Assembly (NCBI GenBank): GCA_018716625.1 | Contig: DVJQ01000010.1 | Location: 1 to 55,821 of the forward strand | Origin: Candidatus Galligastranaerophilus intestinavium | Lineage (GTDB): Bacteria; Cyanobacteriota; Vampirovibrionia; Gastranaerophilales; Gastranaerophilaceae | Length of the DNA: 55,821 nt | Direction: 5' to 3' | Shown here: piece after piece, positions 42,653 to 51,423 of the stretch | Layout of the letters: each line of letters begins with the position of its first letter | How positions within the stretch are numbered: the first letter of the stretch is position 1 | The notes under the pieces: generated by a model | What the model saw: the letters and a program-made list of their open reading frames with translations, nothing else | Database searches by the model: none | Told to the model about the DNA's origin: nothing | Position numbers and translations under genes: made by a program

Positions 42653-44431
42653 ATGGAATTGTCTTACAAAAAACAAAATTGTACTCAGGTAAATGAAGAT
42701 TATATAGGTAAAGAATGTACGCTTGCAGGTTGGGTTTCAACTGTGCGTGACTTGGGCGGAATTATATTTGTTGAAGTTCGTGACAGAAGCGGACTGTTTC
42801 AGGTTGTTGCAGACCCGAAAATTAATCCTCAGGTTTATGAAAAATTCCAAGAGTTAAGGAGTGAATTTGTAATCCAAGTTACGGGCAAAATTTCAAAACG
42901 CCCTGACGACACTATTAACGAGAAATTAAAAACAGGTACAATTGAAATGTATCCTGAAAATATCGAAATATTATCAAGAGCAATTGCGCTACCTTTTGTT
43001 TTGGATGATGAGAGCGTATCTGAAGAAGTAAGGCTTAAATATCGCTATCTTGATATAAGACGTGAAAAAATGCTTTCTAACCTTACATTAAGACATAAAA
43101 TTGTTGCAGCAATTAGAAATTATCTGAATGAAAACGATTTTCTTGAAATAGAGACACCTAATCTGACAAAAGCAACTCCCGAAGGTGCGCGTGATTACCT
43201 TGTACCAAGCAGGGTTCATGACGGTAAGTTTTACGCGCTTCCTCAGTCACCACAGATTTTTAAACAACTCCTTATGGTCGGCGGTATAGAAAAATACTAT
43301 CAAATAGCACGTTGCTTCAGGGACGAAGACCTGCGTGCCGACAGGCAGCCTGAGTTTACTCAAGTAGATATTGAGATGAGCTTTGTAAAACAGGACGATG
43401 TTATTAAAATGGCTGAAGGTCTTGTGGTTGATGCTTTTAAAGCGGCAGGAGTTGAGGTTAGCGCTCCTTTTAAAAGACTTACTTGGAAAGAGGCAATGGA
43501 AAAATACGGTTCTGATAAGCCTGATACTCGTTTTGGCTTAGAGCTTTTCGATGTATCTGATGTCATGGCGGCATCAACCTTTGAGGCATTTAAGTCTGTT
43601 GTGGAAAAAGGCGGAACTGTTCGTGCAATTAAAATTCCGGGTATTGCAGGATACTCAAGGAAAGAGATGGATGATGTAAGAAATCTTGCAATTTCATTTG
43701 GTGCAAAAGGTCTTGCTTGGGTTACTTATTTGGAAGATGGCAGCGTAAAATCGCCCGTATTTAAGTTTTTAACCCAAGAACAAATTGACGAAATTCAAAA
43801 CAGAGCAGATGCCAAAAAAGGTGATATCGTATTTTTTGTTGCAGATACTCATAAAATTGTTTTTGACGTTTTGGGCAGATTCAGACTTTACTTTGGTGAC
43901 AGATTAGGTTTAATTGACAAATCAAAACATGACCTGCTTTGGGTTGTTGATTTTCCGTTGTTTGAATATTCTCAAGAAGAAGACAGATATGTCAGTGTTC
44001 ACCACCCCTTTACAATGCCTGCTTATGAAGATATTGACAAATTAGAAACTGATAAAGCACATGTAAAATCAATTGCATATGACGTTGTGTATAATGGTAA
44101 CGAGCTTGGCGGAGGTTCTATCAGAATTCATGACCCGCTTATTCAGGAAAAAGCTTTTAGGGCTCTTGGGTTAAGTGACGATGATATTAAAAACAAATTT
44201 GAGTTTATGATTAATGCATTTAAGTACGGCACACCTCCTCATGGCGGTATTGCCTTGGGTCTGGACAGACTCGTTGCGCTTTTGGTAAGGGCAAATTCGA
44301 TAAGAGATGTAATTGCATTTCCAAAGAATGCTCAAGCAAAATGTGTAATGACGCAAGCTCCCTCTGATGTTTCTGAAGCGCAATTGAGAGAGTTACATAT
44401 TAAGCTGAGAAATTTGCCCAAAATAAATTAA
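42653..44431 (+). CDS. aspS: Aspartyl-tRNA synthetase, bacterial type
   Basis: Class II synthetase. N-terminal OB anticodon-binding domain (~1-110, LAGWVSTVRDLGGIIFVEVRDRSG), catalytic core with motif 2 FRDEDLRADRQPEFTQVDIEM and motif 3 GIALGLDRLVALL, and an inserted GAD domain (~290-410), as in bacterial AspRS. 592 residues. The bacterial-type OB fold leaves open whether it is discriminating or also charges tRNA-Asn. Confidence 0.97.
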   Translation: MELSYKKQNCTQVNEDYIGKECTLAGWVSTVRDLGGIIFVEVRDRSGLFQVVADPKINPQVYEKFQELRSEFVIQVTGKISKRPDDTINEKLKTGTIEMYPENIEILSRAIALPFVLDDESVSEEVRLKYRYLDIRREKMLSNLTLRHKIVAAIRNYLNENDFLEIETPNLTKATPEGARDYLVPSRVHDGKFYALPQSPQIFKQLLMVGGIEKYYQIARCFRDEDLRADRQPEFTQVDIEMSFVKQDDVIKMAEGLVVDAFKAAGVEVSAPFKRLTWKEAMEKYGSDKPDTRFGLELFDVSDVMAASTFEAFKSVVEKGGTVRAIKIPGIAGYSRKEMDDVRNLAISFGAKGLAWVTYLEDGSVKSPVFKFLTQEQIDEIQNRADAKKGDIVFFVADTHKIVFDVLGRFRLYFGDRLGLIDKSKHDLLWVVDFPLFEYSQEEDRYVSVHHPFTMPAYEDIDKLETDKAHVKSIAYDVVYNGNELGGGSIRIHDPLIQEKAFRALGLSDDDIKNKFEFMINAFKYGTPPHGGIALGLDRLVALLVRANSIRDVIAFPKNAQAKCVMTQAPSDVSEAQLRELHIKLRNLPKIN

Positions 44432-44494
44432 AATTTACTAGCAAAAAATAATTTTTTTGTGCATTGTATTTATACATATGTGCAAGGAGAAAAT

Positions 44495-45181
44495 ATGAAT
44501 ATTTGCAAACTTGGCAACAGCTTATATATAAATAACACTGCTAAAAATAGTGTTGGTGCTAATGGTTTAAACAAAGGTGTGGTAAGTAGCGCCAACTGTT
44601 TAATGAATAAAATAGAATTAAATAAAGACACTTTTTCCTTTTGTGGTACAAGTGCTGTAAAGTCTAAGAAAAATATTTTAGTAGATGCCATAAGAAATTC
44701 TATTGAGCCTGCAGTAAAAAAGAAAGACGTGCCCTTGATATTATCAAGTCTTGGGTTTGATATAAGTGTTGATAAAGATGGCTTGGTTTCTATAAACGGC
44801 AGTTATGACAGCAGGCATGTCTTGTCTGATATTGGCTTTGCTGATTTAGGGATTGACGAGAACATGATTTTGGCAAAAATAAAGAGAATTGATGGTAATT
44901 GCTCGATTAATCCCTCAAAAGTTGTTAAAAAAACAGGTGCCTTGCAAGAGGTCAGTGGCGATTTCTATGGTACAAATGTAAAAAATTACGAGAATTTAAA
45001 ATATATTGGCGGTAATGCATTCTTTGCTGATGATGTCCATGATTACAAAATATCTTCCCCTCTTCAGGTTCATGGCATTGCATATTTTAGTGAGTCATTA
45101 GATAGAATTGATAATGATAATAGTGTAAACAACCCTATCGATTCGGTTAGTGCCAGCGAAATAGTAAGTTTTACCTTATAA
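44495..45181 (+). CDS. Hypothetical protein with strand-turn repeats
   Basis: 228 residues starting MNICKLGNS after a good AAGGAG site; an upstream TTG/ATG reading is less likely. No signal peptide. The C-terminal half has spaced units of the kind ...LQEVSGDFYGTNV, LKYIGGNAFFADDV, LQVHGIAYFSESL, suggesting a short solenoid of repeated beta strands. Low-complexity, Asn/Ser-rich N-terminus. I do not recognise the family. Ends against the convergent serine hydrolase gene. Confidence 0.65.
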   Translation: MNICKLGNSLYINNTAKNSVGANGLNKGVVSSANCLMNKIELNKDTFSFCGTSAVKSKKNILVDAIRNSIEPAVKKKDVPLILSSLGFDISVDKDGLVSINGSYDSRHVLSDIGFADLGIDENMILAKIKRIDGNCSINPSKVVKKTGALQEVSGDFYGTNVKNYENLKYIGGNAFFADDVHDYKISSPLQVHGIAYFSESLDRIDNDNSVNNPIDSVSASEIVSFTL

Positions 45182-46342
45182 TTTAAGAATTCCGTTGTAT
45201 ATAATTTTGGAAGCTTCTTGTATCATGTCCCTTGCGCTGTAGTCGTTAAAGGGTCTTTTGACAAGCATAACCACAATATATTTTTTGCCGTTTTGTGCAT
45301 ATACAATTCCCGCATCACCCAGCATGGTGCCTATGTCACCTGTTTTGTGTATTAAAATTGCTTCTTGGGGTAGTCCTGCTTGTAAAAGTCTTCTGTTTTG
45401 CACATTTGCCATGTATTCTTTTATTACTATTTTGCTCTTGTCGCTTAAAAAATTGGGGTTGTCGATATTGTACAACATAGTAGCAATTTGCCTTGCACTT
45501 ATTTTGTTTGTACCTTCCAAATCCGGCAGCCTGTTTTCAAGTTTTATTTTATCTAATCCGTACGAGCGTAATGATGAGTTAATTGCGCCAATTCCACCTG
45601 CTTCTTCTATGAGCATGTTTGTTGCAGAATTGTCAGAATGCGTAATCATTATTTTTGCAAGGTAATCAACGCTGTAGTATTTGTTTAGTGCACTATATTG
45701 AAGTTCACCCGAGCCTGATGTTTTGTTTTTGTGATCATATAAAAGTTTCTTTGATAAATCTGTTGAATTAGTACCGTCTTGTGCACTACGGTCTATTTTT
45801 CTGAACAGTTCAAAAAGAATGGGAAGTTTTATTATGCTTGCCGCAGGAAAAATTTCATCCGCATTGATTGCAATTTCGCCTGCTTGCGTGTATTCCCATA
45901 CATAAACAGAAGGGTGCATTTTTGGATACTTTGCAAACAGTACCTCGAGATCTTTTTTGATTGTTGTAAGTTCAGATGATGCAAGTATCGGGATTATTGT
46001 CTGAAATTCTTTTTGAGGACTTACAAGCAAATGTTCGCCAAAAAGTTCGGAATTGTATAAATAGTTCAAATGTGGAGAAATAAACGGTTTTACATCAGGT
46101 TTAAAATGCCTGTTTAGAACTCTGTTTAGAATTATGGGTTCAAAGTAATTGCTCCAGAGGTTTGGTGCTGCATAGTATGAAAAAGCCGAGAGAAATATAC
46201 TTAAAAACAAAAATCTTATGAGAACAACAAAAATATTTTTCTTCTTTGTTTTTTTTCTTTGTAAATGACGCTTAGGGTACATTTTTACAGTACCATAATC
46301 ATAATTTTCTGTGTATTGCTGTTTTCTTAACGGCTGCGGCAA
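45176..46342 (-). CDS. Membrane-anchored class A beta-lactamase-fold serine hydrolase
   Basis: 388 residues: basic cytoplasmic tail, one membrane helix (~38-60), linker, then a beta-lactamase2 domain (~125-388) with all three penicillin-recognising motifs: S169-I-I-K172, S236-D-N238 and K333-T-G335. At the omega-loop position of the deacylating Glu166, the aligned text RLPDLEG has no ExxxN pattern, so efficient beta-lactam hydrolysis is doubtful; a wall-directed role is likelier. Resembles cyanobacterial serine hydrolases. TTG start with GGAG 8 nt upstream. Confidence 0.82.
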   Translation of the reverse strand: MPQPLRKQQYTENYDYGTVKMYPKRHLQRKKTKKKNIFVVLIRFLFLSIFLSAFSYYAAPNLWSNYFEPIILNRVLNRHFKPDVKPFISPHLNYLYNSELFGEHLLVSPQKEFQTIIPILASSELTTIKKDLEVLFAKYPKMHPSVYVWEYTQAGEIAINADEIFPAASIIKLPILFELFRKIDRSAQDGTNSTDLSKKLLYDHKNKTSGSGELQYSALNKYYSVDYLAKIMITHSDNSATNMLIEEAGGIGAINSSLRSYGLDKIKLENRLPDLEGTNKISARQIATMLYNIDNPNFLSDKSKIVIKEYMANVQNRRLLQAGLPQEAILIHKTGDIGTMLGDAGIVYAQNGKKYIVVMLVKRPFNDYSARDMIQEASKIIYNGILKL

Positions 46343-46438
46343 ACTAACTCTCCATCACTCTATATTTACATTTTAGCCAATATTCAACAAAAGCACATAG
46401 TATATTCATATGAAAAAAAACAAAAACTAAAAAATATA

Positions 46439-46447
46439 TGTTATACT
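46439..46447 (+). promoter_or_regulatory. Extended -10 of a leaderless promoter (candidate)
   Basis: TGT-TATACT followed by ATCTGCC and the ATG of the next gene. Extended -10, seven-nt interval, no ribosome site. Would drive the small exported protein, the GGDEF-like protein and hisF. Confidence 0.55.
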
Positions 46448-46454
46448 ATCTGCC

Positions 46455-46844
46455 ATGAAGAATATTAATATTGCCAAACACCGTCTAGCATTTATACTTG
46501 TGTTTATGTTTTTATTTTTAAACAATGGATTCGCATATGCCGATACTGTTGTTGCAACAAACATGACATCAAAAGGCAGAATAAAAACTGTTAGTGCAGG
46601 ATTGATTTTAATTAGAGATAACGGTTCTGATTTAACATATCGCAGAGAAGTTAATAACGAATATTTTGGTGATGTTGTCATGTATAAGAAAAATTTTTTC
46701 TCGCGTAATATTATGGAGTTGATGGGGCGTATCGAGAGCCTTGATAGGCAAAATGCCATTATATATACTCCTGCGGGAAAAATTGAAATTCAAAGATACA
46801 AAATAAAAGATATAATTATGAAGGTACCAAGCAAAGGATATTAA
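46455..46844 (+). CDS. Small exported protein
   Basis: 129 residues; N-terminal signal peptide (hydrophobic FILVFMFLFL, cleavage near AYA-DT), then a small beta-rich domain (GRIKTVSAGLILIRDNGSDLTYRRE, NAIIYTPAGKIEIQRYKIKD) reminiscent of Sm/SH3-like barrels, which is a guess. 1 nt before the GGDEF-like gene and probably its co-transcribed periplasmic companion. Confidence 0.65.
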   Translation: MKNINIAKHRLAFILVFMFLFLNNGFAYADTVVATNMTSKGRIKTVSAGLILIRDNGSDLTYRREVNNEYFGDVVMYKKNFFSRNIMELMGRIESLDRQNAIIYTPAGKIEIQRYKIKDIIMKVPSKGY

Positions 46845-46845
46845 A

Positions 46846-47727
46846 ATGATGAACATAGTATTTTATGGGCAAAACGGCGGAAGCGAGTATTGTAATTTAG
46901 TTTCCAATACAAACGATGAGTTTATGGTTAGAGAGTTGGATTTTTCAGAGGTTAAAAATTACAAAAGTGTTAATCCGGCTGTTGTTGTTATGGATGCACC
47001 GATTGATGAAATCAGAAATGTGTGTGCAGTTACAAAGTTTGAAACATCACTTTTGATTATTGTAGATGAAATTCCCGAAGATTTAACCGTAAGAGCCGAT
47101 GTTTTTGATTTTATTGAAAGACCTGTAAATCCCAAGGAGCTTAATGTAAGAGTTGAGGCATTGGCTAAAGGTGCAAAATATAGAATTAATTTAAAAAGGC
47201 AATCTGTTACTGACGAACTTACAGGGCTTTATAACAGAAAGTATCTTCATCACAGATTAGAAGCAGAGATGTCCAGAGCAAAAAGGTATGGTACGCAACT
47301 TTCATGTCTTTTGATTGATATTGACTTTTTTAAAACAGTAAATGATATGTATGGTTACGACTGGGGCGATGTATTATTGAAAAAAATTGCTCAAATGCTG
47401 GAAGCTTTGGTTAGAAAAGAGGATATTTTAACCAGATACGGCGATGAGGAGTTTATTCTTATATTGCCAAACACATCTGAAGATAATGCTTATATTTTTG
47501 CCGAAAGATTCAGACGTGATATTGAAAAAATGGAATTTATACCTGCAAATGAAGAAGAACGTCATCCTATAACAATCTCAGGCGGCATTTCATCTTACCC
47601 GTTCCTTGAAAATGTAGACGAGAATGTCAATACAATTATCAGATATGCGGAACATGCTTTATATGCGGCAAAAAAACATGGAAAAAATCAGATAGTAGAA
47701 TTTTCTAAAATGAATTTGGATTATTAA
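46846..47727 (+). CDS. Receiver-like/GGDEF protein with a variant GDEEF motif
   Basis: 293 residues. Residues ~1-108 resemble a response-regulator receiver: Asp50 at the end of a predicted strand (VVVMD), but the usual paired acids near the N-terminus are missing and the Lys of the KP motif is Arg (ERPVNPKEL). Residues ~118-290 are a GGDEF domain with [22 protein letters not shown] and YGYDWGD. The signature reads G199-D-E-E-F203, with Asp where the second Gly normally is, so cyclic-di-GMP synthesis may be lost or altered. Its stop overlaps the hisF start. Confidence 0.85.
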   Translation: MMNIVFYGQNGGSEYCNLVSNTNDEFMVRELDFSEVKNYKSVNPAVVVMDAPIDEIRNVCAVTKFETSLLIIVDEIPEDLTVRADVFDFIERPVNPKELNVRVEALAKGAKYRINLKRQSVTDELTGLYNRKYLHHRLEAEMSRAKRYGTQLSCLLIDIDFFKTVNDMYGYDWGDVLLKKIAQMLEALVRKEDILTRYGDEEFILILPNTSEDNAYIFAERFRRDIEKMEFIPANEEERHPITISGGISSYPFLENVDENVNTIIRYAEHALYAAKKHGKNQIVEFSKMNLDY

Positions 47728-48500
47728 TGCTGGCAAAAAGGATTATCCCTTGTCTTGATGTAAAAGACGGTCATACCGTAAAAGGCGTAAATTTTGAAAA
47801 TTTAAAATATGCAGGTGACCCTGTTGAACTTGCAAAAAAATATTCAACTCAGGGTGCTGATGAACTTGTTTTTCTTGATATTAGTGCAACTAATGAGAAG
47901 CGAAAAACAATTGTTGAATTGGTCCAAAGAGTCGCAAAGAATGTATTTATTCCTTTTACGGTAGGTGGTGGCATAAATTCGCTTGATGATATAACGGCAA
48001 TTTTAAATGCAGGTGCAGATAAGGTTTCCATAAATTCTGCTGCCGTAAAAAATCCCGACCTTATTTCGCAATGTGTCAACTATTTTGGCTCGCAATGTAT
48101 TGTTGTGGCAATTGATGCAAAATTAGTTGATAATGATTATTATGTTTTTATAAATGCGGGAAAGATTAATACGGGAATGAAGCTTATAGAATGGGTAAGT
48201 GAAGTTGAACGGCGTGGTGCGGGCGAGATACTTTTGACTTCTATGGATTTTGACGGGACTCAAAAAGGTTTTGACATAAAAATGAACAAGATTGTTTCGG
48301 ATTCTGTTAAAATTCCCGTAATAGCTTCCGGTGGTGCGGGTCCTGATTTTATGCATTTTGTTGATGTGTTTAAAAATACAAATGTAGATGCCGCGCTTGC
48401 TGCCTCTATTTTTCATTTTGATGCATTATCGGTTAATGTTTTAAAATCTAATCTTGAAGATTTTGGAATTGTAACAAGAAAAACAAAAAGTCAGGTTTAA
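47727..48500 (+). CDS. hisF: Imidazole glycerol phosphate synthase subunit HisF
   Basis: Cyclase half of the glutamine-dependent enzyme linking histidine and purine synthesis. Half-barrel pair with catalytic Asp11 (PCLDVKDG) and the second Asp in VVAIDAK; phosphate sites VGGGINS and ASGGAG. 257 residues. Overlaps the GGDEF-like gene by 1 nt, so it is expressed with it. Other his genes are not here. Confidence 0.97.
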   Translation: MLAKRIIPCLDVKDGHTVKGVNFENLKYAGDPVELAKKYSTQGADELVFLDISATNEKRKTIVELVQRVAKNVFIPFTVGGGINSLDDITAILNAGADKVSINSAAVKNPDLISQCVNYFGSQCIVVAIDAKLVDNDYYVFINAGKINTGMKLIEWVSEVERRGAGEILLTSMDFDGTQKGFDIKMNKIVSDSVKIPVIASGGAGPDFMHFVDVFKNTNVDAALAASIFHFDALSVNVLKSNLEDFGIVTRKTKSQV

Positions 48501-48516
48501 ACCTGACTTTTTTTAA
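48485..48516 (+). terminator. hisF terminator
   Basis: Perfect palindrome AAAAAGTCAGGTTT / AAACCTGACTTTTT followed by more T. The hisF stop codon lies inside the stem. Confidence 0.85.
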
Positions 48517-48544
48517 TGGTATTAATGGGGGGGAACAATGAAAC

Positions 48545-49402
48545 CTAGCTAAAAGCTTTAAATGAGCTTTCAATATTGCTTTGTATAACTTTTTGTACTG
48601 ATTCGTACTCTGTTTCAACTGCTTTGTGTTGTGTTTCTAATTGCTTTTGGTCTGTTTCTAATTTTTTATCTTGCGCTTGAACCCTTGCTGTTGCAGTTTG
48701 ATATTCTGCTTGGGCTGTTGCATCGTCGTCTGTATAATATGTATCTTGTATTTCTGTCATTCCTGACCAGCTTATCGGATTCCATTCGGACATCGTTGTA
48801 GTAGTATCAGCTTCATCGTTTCCGATAAGATTACCGTTTTCATCGACAAGCATTCTTTGTTCAATAATAAATCTGCCGTTTCTCAAGCCTTCTTGGAAGT
48901 AGTTTTCGCTTTCGGATGTATCTGATAGTCTGCTGTCAACTACATATACTTCATATATTCTTTGTCCGTTGTAGGTTCCTGATACTATTGCCTGATTTCC
49001 GTTGTTCTGAACAGTAACTGTACTTACATTGCCATTTCCGTTTGGATAGCCTGCTTCTTCAGAGTTGCTTGGTAATTCGGAGCTATTTGAAACAACTAAT
49101 TTACCGCTTGCATTTCTGATTCGATAAATTGAATTTGTTCCGCCATCTTCGTCAACACCGTATTGCATAAGGTTTCTGTAGGTCAAGTTTACTGTTTGTG
49201 TTTGGTTTGCCTGTCCTTGTACAACGGTTCTTGTTAGCTTCATTTGTCTGTTTGCAGTTTTTCTCGCATACTCTGATGCTACTGTTTCAAGCTCACTTGC
49301 AAGTGTTAGCCTTTGTTGCGATATATCTTGAGTTCTGTACTCAAGATCACTTTTTCTTGCGGTAAGCAGTAGCAATCTGCCTTGACTTGCTGCTAGTCCC
49401 AT
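48545..49402 (-). CDS. Flagellin-shaped coiled-coil protein, lineage-specific
   Basis: 285 residues. N-terminal helix MGLAASQGRLLLLTARKSDL continuing to ~60 with heptads, a Gly/Asn/Thr-rich variable centre (~75-215), and a C-terminal coiled coil (AQDKKLETDQKQLETQHKA, then VQKVIQSNIESSFKAF). No signal peptide. The helix-variable core-helix plan is that of flagellin-like and type III-secreted surface proteins, though I see no flagellin signature. I associate MGLAASQ-type starts with Melainabacteria proteins of unknown role, from memory. AAAGGTGG before the ATG. Confidence 0.7.
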   Translation of the reverse strand: MGLAASQGRLLLLTARKSDLEYRTQDISQQRLTLASELETVASEYARKTANRQMKLTRTVVQGQANQTQTVNLTYRNLMQYGVDEDGGTNSIYRIRNASGKLVVSNSSELPSNSEEAGYPNGNGNVSTVTVQNNGNQAIVSGTYNGQRIYEVYVVDSRLSDTSESENYFQEGLRNGRFIIEQRMLVDENGNLIGNDEADTTTTMSEWNPISWSGMTEIQDTYYTDDDATAQAEYQTATARVQAQDKKLETDQKQLETQHKAVETEYESVQKVIQSNIESSFKAFS

Positions 49403-49678
49403 ATTATACCACCTTTACATTTCTTACTTATATAAAAACATATAATATATACAAAATGCATACAAAATATATATTGTTACATATCTTTACATAAGTTTTT
49501 GTAATCCTTTCCGGATTGTTGTTCCCGTTATTACAATCCTTGTACTATTAAATTCGGCACCAACGTGAAAAAACTTTAAAAATTCTTTATTTTTCGTTAA
49601 GAATTGTTAAATAGTTTAATAAATATTTAGTTAATGAAATTTTTTGCCTTTTAAGTTAGAATAGCTTGTGGGGGAATT
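49403..49678. other. Divergent intergenic region with inverted repeats
   Basis: Longest gene-free stretch (276 nt), between the coiled-coil gene and the VKOR-DsbA gene. It holds AT-rich promoter-like sequence, a 7-bp inverted repeat GGATTGT (49513) / ACAATCC (49533), with GTAATCC (49501) just before, the small palindrome TACAA-TCC-TTGTA, and a second 7-bp repeat AATTCTT (49581) / AAGAATT (49599). A possible -10 TAGAAT is at 49657. I see no ORF or RNA gene. Confidence 0.5.
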
Positions 49679-50869
49679 ATGGATAAGAAAAAGACAATTT
49701 TAATAACTCTACTTGCATTGATTGGTTTTGCGCTTACTATTGAATTAACTTTAATATTTTTCAAGGTAAATTTTAATGATACTTTCAGTGCCAGTTTTTG
49801 TTCGGTTAATAATTTAATCGACTGTGACGGAGTAGCTAAAACTAATTATTCCTTGTTTTTGGGAGTACCGCTCTCCTTGTGGGGGATGTTCTTTTATTTG
49901 TTAACCTTGTTTTTAAATTATGTACATATTATTCAAAATAAATTCAAAAATACTATTTTTGATGTGTTTAAAAACCCAAAAAGCTACATTGCAACATTAG
50001 GGTTAATTTCTTTTTCTATTTCAATGTGTCTTGCAACAATTTCGATTTTTAAAATCAATAAAATTTGTGTACTTTGTTTTATTACTTATTTTATCGATCT
50101 TTTTATTGCAATTTGTGCAAAAAGTAAGGGCAGCTTTTTTGTTGAAGATATAAAAAATACAATTTTTGACTTTATCGAAGGTGTAAAAAAATACACTGTT
50201 CTTTTTGTTGTTGTACTTTTTGCATTTATCGGCTTTGTTAGTTATACAAGTGTTTCTTTAGTTTTTTCTCCTCAACAAAAAGTTCAAAAATCTTTTGATG
50301 AATTTATTAAGATGGATAAAAACAAATACGCGGTTTCAGGCAATGTTATGGGCAATCCAAACGGTGATAAAATATATGTATACAGTGATTTTATGTGCCC
50401 ATTTTGTCGTGTTACAAATATAATGGTTTCAAAATTTGCCCATGAGGAAAAAAGAGTCTTAATAATTCATGAAAATTATCCTCTTGATACGGAGTGCAAT
50501 AAATACATCCCCCATACTGTTCACCCGGGCGCATGTACACTTGCAAGGTATGCTCTTGCCGCAAAAAAACAAAATAAGTATTGGGATATGGCAAATCTTA
50601 TATTTGATGAACACCCGACAAGTGAGGCTGAAATTTTAAGGCTGAGTGAAAAGATTAACATTGATATTGCAAAGCTTGTTGAAGATGTAGGTTCTACTGA
50701 AGTGCAAAATGAATTATTAGCTCAGATTGACAGTGCATATAAGCGTGGAATTTTTGGTACACCTACTATTGTAATTGATGATATACCGTATACAAGTGCT
50801 ATGCCTTATTATAGAATTAAAACACTGTATTCTCAGGCACTAAAACGACACAAGAGGGCACAGAGGTAG
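49679..50869 (+). CDS. VKOR-DsbA fusion, disulfide-bond formation protein
   Basis: 396 residues. Five membrane helices (~6-28, 58-88, 103-125, 131-148, 180-197) form a vitamin K epoxide reductase domain with loop cysteines C41 and C49 and quinone-side C130-V-L-C133. A periplasmic DsbA/thioredoxin domain follows (~220-396) with C240-P-F-C243 and cis-Pro in GTPTIVI. One protein thus oxidises substrates and returns electrons to quinone. Such fusions are typical of cyanobacteria. GGGGG before the ATG. Overlaps queH by 1 nt. Confidence 0.93.
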   Translation: MDKKKTILITLLALIGFALTIELTLIFFKVNFNDTFSASFCSVNNLIDCDGVAKTNYSLFLGVPLSLWGMFFYLLTLFLNYVHIIQNKFKNTIFDVFKNPKSYIATLGLISFSISMCLATISIFKINKICVLCFITYFIDLFIAICAKSKGSFFVEDIKNTIFDFIEGVKKYTVLFVVVLFAFIGFVSYTSVSLVFSPQQKVQKSFDEFIKMDKNKYAVSGNVMGNPNGDKIYVYSDFMCPFCRVTNIMVSKFAHEEKRVLIIHENYPLDTECNKYIPHTVHPGACTLARYALAAKKQNKYWDMANLIFDEHPTSEAEILRLSEKINIDIAKLVEDVGSTEVQNELLAQIDSAYKRGIFGTPTIVIDDIPYTSAMPYYRIKTLYSQALKRHKRAQR

Positions 50870-51423
50870 TGTCCAAGGTTTTACTTCACGCTTGTTGCGC
50901 CGTTTGCGCGGGATATCCGCTAAAGTTGTTGCAAAGAGAAGGTTTTGAGCCTGTTGTGTATTTCTATAATCCAAATATTTATCCAAAACAAGAGCACGAC
51001 AGAAGGTATCAGGAGCTTGTGAAATATTCTCTAAAAGAGAGATTTGAACTGATTTTTGGCGGATTTAATCCTCTTGATTTTGAAAATATTGCACTTGGGC
51101 TTGAAAATGAGCCTGAGAAGGGCAGAAGATGTTCCAGGTGTTTTGAGTTGCGACTTGTTAAAAGTGCAATGTGCGCAAAGGATATGGGTATTAACTTTTT
51201 TACGACTACACTAACGGTAAGTCCGCACAAAAGTTCAAGCCAAATTTTTAAAGTTGCCGAAAATGTTGCAACTCAATATGGGTTGGAATTTCTAAAATAT
51301 GATTTTAAAAAACATGACGGCTTTAAAATTACCCAGCAAATAGCAAGAGAAAATAATATGTACAAGCAGACCTACTGCGGGTGCAAGTATTCTATTTACA
51401 AAGAGATTGAATCGCAAGTTTAA
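50869..51423 (+). CDS. queH: Epoxyqueuosine reductase QueH
   Basis: Last step of queuosine tRNA modification (epoxide to Q), the QueG-independent DUF208 enzyme. Adjacent C9-C10 in HACCAVCA, GRRCSRCFELRL and the late YCGCKYS provide the Fe-S/Fe ligands; TTLTVSPHKSS is conserved. 184 residues. GTG start overlapping the previous TAG. Its last 32 nt overlap the convergent rpe. Confidence 0.92.
   Translation: MSKVLLHACCAVCAGYPLKLLQREGFEPVVYFYNPNIYPKQEHDRRYQELVKYSLKERFELIFGGFNPLDFENIALGLENEPEKGRRCSRCFELRLVKSAMCAKDMGINFFTTTLTVSPHKSSSQIFKVAENVATQYGLEFLKYDFKKHDGFKITQQIARENNMYKQTYCGCKYSIYKEIESQV

Noticed and set aside
44432-44458. Terminator after aspS
   Set aside because: Only a weak A/T run pairing (AAAAAA/TTTTTT) with no GC stem; not listed as a feature.
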